Of a stretch of DNA of 40,000 bases, positions 33,910 through 40,000 are shown piece by piece. The stretch covers positions 1 through 40,000 of the forward strand of contig SVJA01000016.1 in assembly GCA_015069195.1 (NCBI GenBank), written 5' to 3'. This DNA comes from Oscillospiraceae bacterium. Its GTDB lineage: Bacteria > Bacillota > Clostridia > UBA1212. Every line of letters starts with the position of its first letter. Position 1 is the stretch's first letter. The notes beneath the pieces are model-generated. The model saw nothing but the letters and a program-made list of their open reading frames with translations, had not been told where the DNA came from and did not search any database. Position numbers and translations under genes: made by a program.

Positions 33910-34533
33910 ATGCCGGCAGAGATTGTTTTAATCGGTGGTGCTGCTATTCTTGCAAATTATGGTTTTCGTGAGTCAACTTATGACATTGATGCTATAATAA
34001 ATGCCTCGGAGTATATGAAAGATGCCATTAATATTGTAGGTGATGAGTTGGGACTACCGAATGGTTGGATGAATTCGGACTTTGTAAAGACTTCTTCCTA
34101 TTCACCGAAATTGATTTTATATTCAAAATTTTATAAACGTTTTGGGAATATTATTGATGTTCGTACTGTTACCGGTGAGTATCTTATTGCAATGAAACTG
34201 ATGTCCGCCAGGCAATATAAAAATGATATTTCAGATGTGATCGGTATTTTAATTGAAGAAAAAAGACGTGGCAATGATATTACGCACGAAATAATACGGA
34301 ATGCAGTTGTTAATTTATACGGAGAATGGATGTGTATTCCTGAGAAATCTCGAAAATTTTCTGAGGAATTGTTTGTTGGGGGAAAACTGGAATATTTGTA
34401 TAAAAAATACAGAGAGAATGAGATAGAAGCAAGAATTTTGTTGACTGAATTTAAACAGGAATACAAAGATGTTGTGAACATTGATAATGTTAATGAAATA
34501 CTTGAAAATTTAAAGAAGCGAAAAAAAGAATAA
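33910..34533 (+). CDS. Nucleotidyltransferase-fold protein (DUF6036-like), putative toxin component, 5' end frameshifted
   Basis: The main frame encodes 207 residues from ATG 33910. IGGAAILANYGFRESTYDID carries the minimal nucleotidyltransferase signature (Gly-Gly, spacer, Asp-x-Asp), comparable to that in AbiEii/MNT-type toxins. The rest is alpha-helical, with LIAMKLMSARQYKNDISDVI typical of this group (the K-x-x-A-x-R-x-K-D-x-x-D element). ATG 33910 has no ribosome site; the natural start is probably ATG 33821 in another frame, so the present sequence is either inactivated, mis-sequenced or recoded. The partner is the XRE protein upstream. A hairpin at 34545-34578 ends the unit. Confidence 0.75.
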   Translation: MPAEIVLIGGAAILANYGFRESTYDIDAIINASEYMKDAINIVGDELGLPNGWMNSDFVKTSSYSPKLILYSKFYKRFGNIIDVRTVTGEYLIAMKLMSARQYKNDISDVIGILIEEKRRGNDITHEIIRNAVVNLYGEWMCIPEKSRKFSEELFVGGKLEYLYKKYRENEIEARILLTEFKQEYKDVVNIDNVNEILENLKKRKKE

Positions 34534-34544
34534 TCTTTTTTATT

Positions 34545-34578
34545 GGGCGGCGTGCTTTTGGCGATAAAGGCACGCCGC
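34545..34578 (+). terminator. Hairpin after the nucleotidyltransferase gene (repeated hairpin family)
   Basis: A 12-bp stem, GCGGCGTGCTTT with AAGGCACGCCGC, differs at 4 of 34 positions from the hairpin at 30553-30586; the stem change C to T keeps pairing as G:U. The T-tail here is weak. Confidence 0.8.
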
Positions 34579-34620
34579 TTTGCTGTGCAAATTTTATGAC
34601 AAATTCAGCCAAATATATGG

Positions 34621-34648
34621 TTGACTTTACTTTGAGTGGTGGTATAAT
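34621..34648 (+). promoter_or_regulatory. Promoter of the hrcA-grpE-dnaK-dnaJ operon
   Basis: TTGACT (34621-34626), a 16-base spacer and a perfect TATAAT (34643-34648) lie directly upstream of the CIRCE operator. Confidence 0.85.
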
Positions 34649-34658
34649 ATGGGTGTTG

Positions 34659-34685
34659 TTAGCACTCGCTTGACTTGAGTGCTAA
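34659..34685 (+). promoter_or_regulatory. CIRCE operator (HrcA binding site)
   Basis: A perfect inverted repeat, TTAGCACTC (34659-34667), 9 bases, GAGTGCTAA (34677-34685), is the canonical HrcA-binding element. It lies just after the promoter's -10 box, so HrcA would block transcription of its own operon until heat or misfolded-protein stress. Confidence 0.98.
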
Positions 34686-34745
34686 TGCTTGAAAGAGTTG
34701 CATATACTGTATATGATTACTTATTCAGACGGAGGTGAGCGAGAT

Positions 34746-35822
34746 ATGTCAGAAGAAAATATTGACGGATTTCAGCGTGACGAAAGACTTGATCAAAGAA
34801 AACTTTCTATTTTAAAAGCTGTCATTGATGACTATATTCAGAGTTTTGAACCTGTCGGTTCGAGAACCATTGCTAAGAAATATCCGCTCGGTCTCAGTTC
34901 TGCTACAATAAGAAACGAAATGGCGGATCTTGAAGAGATGGGCTATCTGTGTCAGCCTCATACATCAGCAGGTCGTATTCCGTCGAATAAGGGCTACAGA
35001 ATGTATGTCGATCACATGATTGAGCTTGGTGAGATTGCACCGGAGGCTGCGGACACGATTATAGGTCTTTTAGAAAGCAAAATAGTTGAGTGTTCTACAG
35101 TTATGAAAGCAGCTGCACAGATCATTTCTGATATTACACAATGTACAGCGATAGCAGTTCCGCCGTCACCTGAAAATCTTATTATAAAAGCGTGTCAGCT
35201 TGTACCGGTAGAATCGGGCAGAGCTCTTGCTGTTGTTGTTACTGAGTCTAATGTTATAAAAAACCGTCTTATTGACATAAGCAGTTCGATTACCCCTGAG
35301 AATCTCATTTCGCTTTCTGCGATTCTGAATGAAAAGTTTGCCGGAAAGCCTGCGGATATGATAAGTCTTGTGATTATAAATGAGATTGTAAAAGAATCCG
35401 GTATTGACCGAAACGTGTTGCTTCCTGTAGTTGACGGCATTATTGATTGCATACATCAGTTTAATCGTCGTGAGATTATAAAAGAAGGCACGCAGAACTT
35501 GTTCAATTTCCCTGAGTTTCGGGATGTTTCAAAGGTTCAGGAAGCTCTCGGTTTGCTTCAGAATAATGATTTGCTTACAGAGATTGTTTCTGAGTCGGTT
35601 GAAAGTTCAAACGGCTTGGTAGTTAAAATCGGTGCGGAAAATGAGCTTTCTGCGATGAATGATTATTCGATAGTTACTGCGACATACAGCATTGACGGTA
35701 TAAACTTAGGCACGATAGGTGTTTTGGGGCCGACGAGAATGGATTATTCCAAAGTTATTACGTCGCTTGAATATGTTAGAAAATTACTTAATAATAAAAT
35801 GACTGACAATACGGGAGGTTAA
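34746..35822 (+). CDS. hrcA: Heat-inducible transcription repressor HrcA
   Basis: The 358-residue repressor of class I heat-shock genes has a winged-helix DNA-binding domain (ILKAVIDDYIQSFEPVGSRT, then SSATIRNEMADLEEMGYL) with the family landmark HTSAGRIPSNKGYR, followed by the GAF-like dimer region and the C-terminal GTIGVLGPTRMDYSKVI. ATG 34746 has a strong GGAGGTGAG site; an in-frame upstream ATG at 34689 has none. It is first in the operon, directly under the CIRCE operator; grpE follows after 2 bases. Confidence 0.97.
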   Translation: MSEENIDGFQRDERLDQRKLSILKAVIDDYIQSFEPVGSRTIAKKYPLGLSSATIRNEMADLEEMGYLCQPHTSAGRIPSNKGYRMYVDHMIELGEIAPEAADTIIGLLESKIVECSTVMKAAAQIISDITQCTAIAVPPSPENLIIKACQLVPVESGRALAVVVTESNVIKNRLIDISSSITPENLISLSAILNEKFAGKPADMISLVIINEIVKESGIDRNVLLPVVDGIIDCIHQFNRREIIKEGTQNLFNFPEFRDVSKVQEALGLLQNNDLLTEIVSESVESSNGLVVKIGAENELSAMNDYSIVTATYSIDGINLGTIGVLGPTRMDYSKVITSLEYVRKLLNNKMTDNTGG

Positions 35823-35824
35823 AA

Positions 35825-36436
35825 ATGTCTGATAATAAAGAAAATGTTGTTGAGGAAGAAATAAAGACAGACGATGCTGAGGATATTGCCGAAGATATTG
35901 GAAACGGTGCAGAATCCGAAGCTGAGGCAGAAGAAAAGTCTGACGGAAAAGGTTTCTTTGCAAAGAAAAAAGCTAATGCCGAGATAAAGAAGTTGACTGC
36001 TGCTGTTGAAGAAAAAGAAAACCAGATAGCAGAGCTTCGTGACAAGTACACAAGACTTGCGGCAGAGTATGACAATTACAAAAGACGTACTTTGAAAGAG
36101 CTTGATGCGAGATATTCCGATGCGAAGTTTGATGTGCTCAAAAGCATACTTCCTGTCATAGATAACTTCGAAAGAGCTCTCTCTACATTCAGTGATGATG
36201 ATCCGCAGAAGCAGGGTGTTACAATGATTTATGAGCAGTTTAAATCGATTCTTACTGCAAACGGCGTGTACGAAATCGAAGCACTCGGTGTAGAGTTTGA
36301 TCCGAATGTTCACAATGCGGTTATGCATGTTGAAGATCCGGAACTCGGTGAGAACATTATTGCAGAAGTTTTTGAAAAAGGTTACAAGACCGATGATAAA
36401 GTTCTGCGCTACAGTATGGTAAAAGTTGCTAATTAA
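35825..36436 (+). CDS. grpE: Nucleotide exchange factor GrpE
   Basis: The 203-residue cochaperone exchanges ADP for ATP on DnaK. An acidic disordered N-terminus (~1-55) precedes a long helix (~58-105, with RDKYTRLAAEYDNYKRRTLK) and the C-terminal beta domain (FDPNVHNAVMHVEDPE; GYKTDDKVLRYSMVKVAN). The start is 2 bases after the hrcA stop, with a GGGAGG site inside the end of hrcA, showing coupling. Confidence 0.97.
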   Translation: MSDNKENVVEEEIKTDDAEDIAEDIGNGAESEAEAEEKSDGKGFFAKKKANAEIKKLTAAVEEKENQIAELRDKYTRLAAEYDNYKRRTLKELDARYSDAKFDVLKSILPVIDNFERALSTFSDDDPQKQGVTMIYEQFKSILTANGVYEIEALGVEFDPNVHNAVMHVEDPELGENIIAEVFEKGYKTDDKVLRYSMVKVAN

Positions 36437-36458
36437 AAGTGTTTTAAATAACGCTTTT
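36435..36458 (+). other. Small hairpin between grpE and dnaK
   Basis: AAAAGTGTT (36435-36443) pairs with AACGCTTTT (36450-36458), with one G:T pair. It starts at the grpE stop codon and has no long T-run. It may be an mRNA processing or stability element or a weak attenuator; this is inference. Confidence 0.4.
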
Positions 36459-36479
36459 AAATATATATTAAACAGTTAA

Positions 36480-38369
<1,890 letters not shown>

Positions 38370-38397
38370 TTGGTTGATTTGAGGTAACAGTTTTAAA

Positions 38398-39525
38398 ATG
38401 GCTGATAAGAGAGATTATTACGAAGTCTTAGGCGTTGCAAAAGGTGCTACGGACGATGAAATAAAGAAAGCTTATCGTAAAGTCGCAAAAGAGTGTCATC
38501 CGGACTTACATCCGGGTGACACTGTTGCGGAAACCCGCTTTAAAGAAGCGAGTGAAGCTTACGAGGTACTTTCTAATTCTGAAAAAAGAGCAAAATATGA
38601 TCAGTTCGGCCACGCTGCATTTGATCAGAGTGCAGGCGGCGGATACGGTGGCTACGGCGGAGGAGCCGGATTTGATTTCGGAGATATATTCGAATCGTTC
38701 TTCGGCGGCGGTTTTGGCGGTGGTTCTTCTCGTTCCAGAGGTCCGCAACGAGGTCAGGATATTCGTGTATATGTAGACTTGTCTTTTGAAGAAGCTGCTT
38801 TCGGTGTAGAAAAAGAGATTTCCGTAAACAAGTATGTTTCGTGTGATGCTTGCGAAGGCACGGGTTCAAAATCAAAAGTACGCACAACTTGTTCAACTTG
38901 TAACGGCACAGGACAAATAAAAACACGCCAAAATACGCCGTTTGGACAATTTATGAATCAACGCCCGTGTGATAGGTGCAACGGCACAGGAACGGTCGTT
39001 TCTGACCCTTGTACAAGTTGTTCAGGTCGCGGTAAGGTTCGTAAGAATGTAAAACTTAATGTAAAACTTCCTGCCGGCATCGATCACGGTCAGGCGGTAT
39101 CCATTCCCGGAAAAGGCGAACCCGGTTCACTCGGCGGTCCTGCAGGAAATCTTCTTGTTTCGGTAAAAATCAAACCGCACAACATTTTTGAACGTGACGG
39201 ATTTAATGTTTACTCTGAACTTGACATAACATTTGCACAGGCAGCTATCGGTTCAACCGTAAAAGTTGATACACTTGACGGAAAAGTAGAACTTACAATA
39301 CCTACCGGTACGCAAACAGGATCCAGCTTCCGTATGAAAGGAAAGGGTGTACCAAAGCTCCAAGCTTCGGGTAGAGGTGATCACTACATCAAAGTTAATG
39401 TTGTAGTTCCTAAAAAGCTGAATGACAAACAAAAAGAACTTCTCAGGCAGTTTGACGAAGCAACCGACAATTCACTCGGAAGCGACTCCGGTGATAGCGG
39501 AAAGAAGTTTTGGAAGAAGAAATAA
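38398..39525 (+). CDS. dnaJ: Chaperone DnaJ (Hsp40)
   Basis: The 375-residue protein is a complete type I DnaJ. The J domain (1-70) has HPD at 34-36, stimulating DnaK's ATPase. A Gly/Phe-rich linker (~78-115) follows. Four zinc-finger repeats lie at ~140-220 (CDACEGTG, CSTCNGTG, CDRCNGTG, CTSCSGRG), and two substrate-binding beta domains complete it. It is last in the heat-shock operon, 28 bases after dnaK. Its stop codon lies inside a 30-bp perfect inverted repeat that ends the operon. Confidence 0.98.
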   Translation: MADKRDYYEVLGVAKGATDDEIKKAYRKVAKECHPDLHPGDTVAETRFKEASEAYEVLSNSEKRAKYDQFGHAAFDQSAGGGYGGYGGGAGFDFGDIFESFFGGGFGGGSSRSRGPQRGQDIRVYVDLSFEEAAFGVEKEISVNKYVSCDACEGTGSKSKVRTTCSTCNGTGQIKTRQNTPFGQFMNQRPCDRCNGTGTVVSDPCTSCSGRGKVRKNVKLNVKLPAGIDHGQAVSIPGKGEPGSLGGPAGNLLVSVKIKPHNIFERDGFNVYSELDITFAQAAIGSTVKVDTLDGKVELTIPTGTQTGSSFRMKGKGVPKLQASGRGDHYIKVNVVVPKKLNDKQKELLRQFDEATDNSLGSDSGDSGKKFWKKK

Positions 39526-39588
39526 CGAAAAACAATCAGGTTGAAATTTATGGAGAAAATAAATTTCAACCTGATTGTTTTTCGTTAT
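39522..39588 (+). terminator. Exceptionally long perfect hairpin ending the dnaK operon
   Basis: A 30-base arm (39522-39551) is perfectly complementary to 39559-39588 around a 7-base loop. The dnaJ TAA (39523-39525) lies in the left arm. The T5 run sits inside the right arm, so it may terminate with either partial or full pairing. Confidence 0.8.
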
Positions 39589-39726
39589 ACGGTTAATATA
39601 ACAGTAAATATTGTGGAGAAAATAATTTTGAAGGCATTGTTTTTTCGTCATACAAAAGTTTAGCGGTTTGGGATTGTAGTGAAATTTATGGGGAAAATAA
39701 TTTTGAAGACTTTTATTTTATCGTTT
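39548..39726 (+). repeat. Three degenerate tandem intergenic repeats after dnaJ
   Basis: Similar ~42-base segments occur at 39548-39590, 39610-39653 and 39685-39726. Each has TGG(A/G)GAAAATAA, then an AT-rich middle and a TTTT-TCGT(T/C)(A/T) end. Spacing is 63 and 75 bases. They occupy most of the 357-base non-coding stretch 39526-39882, in which I see no gene. Confidence 0.6.
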
Positions 39727-39824
39727 CAGAAGATATTGATTTTTGATGTTAGAAATGCTAGGGTTGTGGGCAGGAATAGAAAATAGATCAGTTTAACCGT
39801 TATTTTGTTACTTATAAAAGTTAC

Positions 39825-39852
39825 AAAAAAATCCACCTACACGGTGGATTTT
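39825..39852 (-). terminator. Terminator of the partial XRE gene
   Basis: AAAATCCACC (39828-39837) pairs with GGTGGATTTT (39843-39852). On the minus strand the hairpin is followed by a T-run (complement of 39825-39831). Confidence 0.88.
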
Positions 39853-39882
39853 CTACTTTCGGTATACCGGCTATATGCCTTT

Positions 39883-40000
39883 TTAAAAATAAAAAACGTC
39901 TTCAAACTTTTTATCAAGTGCTATACATATTACAAGTGCCAATTTTGCCGTTGGTGTGTATTGTCCTGTTTCGATAGAGGAAATTGTATTTCGTGATACG
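39883..40000 (-). CDS. Small XRE-family regulator, C-terminal end (5' end outside window)
   Basis: On the minus strand the sequence entering from the right edge encodes VSRNTISSIETGQYTPTAKL followed by about 18 residues, with stop at 39883-39885. This is the recognition helix and C-terminal half of a short helix-turn-helix protein of the YgzD/XRE type (S-R-x-T-I-S-x-I-E-x-G is diagnostic). Such proteins are usually about 65-70 residues, so roughly half is missing. A terminator follows at 39825-39852. No target is evident. Confidence 0.85.
   Translation of the reverse strand, partial: VSRNTISSIETGQYTPTAKLALVICIALDKKFEDVFYF

Noticed and set aside
30553-34578. CRISPR array suggested by repeated hairpins
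   Set aside because: The two similar hairpins are 4 kb apart after separate genes, with no regular spacers and no cas genes.
33201-34578. Integrated mobile element around the XRE/nucleotidyltransferase pair
   Set aside because: No integrase, transposase, direct repeats or tRNA target was seen at its edges; only two genes between terminators.
39805-39996. 63-codon plus-strand open frame at the right end
   Set aside because: It starts in a terminator hairpin, and the minus strand of the same stretch encodes a clear XRE C-terminus.

Overview
The window looks like a chromosomal contig from a low-to-mid GC Clostridia member, most likely an Oscillospirales/Ruminococcaceae-type gut anaerobe. The grounds are the hrcA-grpE-dnaK-dnaJ operon with a perfect CIRCE box, the smc-ftsY pair, the radical SAM/DUF2344/RNase G cluster, strong AAGGAGG-type ribosome sites, and two secreted proteins ending in type I dockerin modules. 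This placement comes from gene content only; no phylogeny was run.

Layout. 1-2.5 kb: the end of a Gfo/Idh/MocA sugar dehydrogenase, a tRNA-Leu(CAA), a TIM-barrel sugar isomerase and a convergent AraC regulator. 2.7-7.2 kb: a large secreted protein with a C39-like cysteine peptidase domain, duplicated internal modules and a C-terminal dockerin. 7.3-13.3 kb: housekeeping serS (minus strand), then smc and ftsY. 13.4-17.3 kb: two tandem paralogous lipoproteins with right-handed beta-helix domains. 17.3-20.9 kb: radical SAM protein, DUF2344 protein and a short RNase E/G. 21-22.4 kb: an NSS sodium symporter on the minus strand. 22.6-26.8 kb: engB, lysA, an XRE-cupin regulator and an acyl-CoA synthetase. 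26.9-33.1 kb: rhamnulokinase, a GH51-like arabinofuranosidase and a second dockerin protein (BspA-type leucine-rich repeats). 33.2-34.5 kb: an XRE regulator paired with a nucleotidyltransferase whose 5' end is frameshifted, resembling a toxin-antitoxin pair. 34.6-39.6 kb: the heat-shock operon. 39.6-40 kb: degenerate intergenic repeats and the tail of a small XRE regulator.

How the parts may work together: rhamnulokinase, the GH51 enzyme, the beta-helix lipoproteins and the dockerin proteins are consistent with use of plant cell-wall polysaccharide (rhamnose- and arabinose-containing pectin), but no cohesin or scaffoldin is present here. The most notable observations are: two unrelated dockerin proteins sharing an unusual dockerin whose second calcium loop has lost its ligands while the last residues are nearly identical; a frameshift in the nucleotidyltransferase with a canonical -1 slippery heptamer nearby; a palindrome inside the promoter of its partner regulator; a seryl-tRNA synthetase with a non-standard motif 3; and families of repeated intergenic hairpins.
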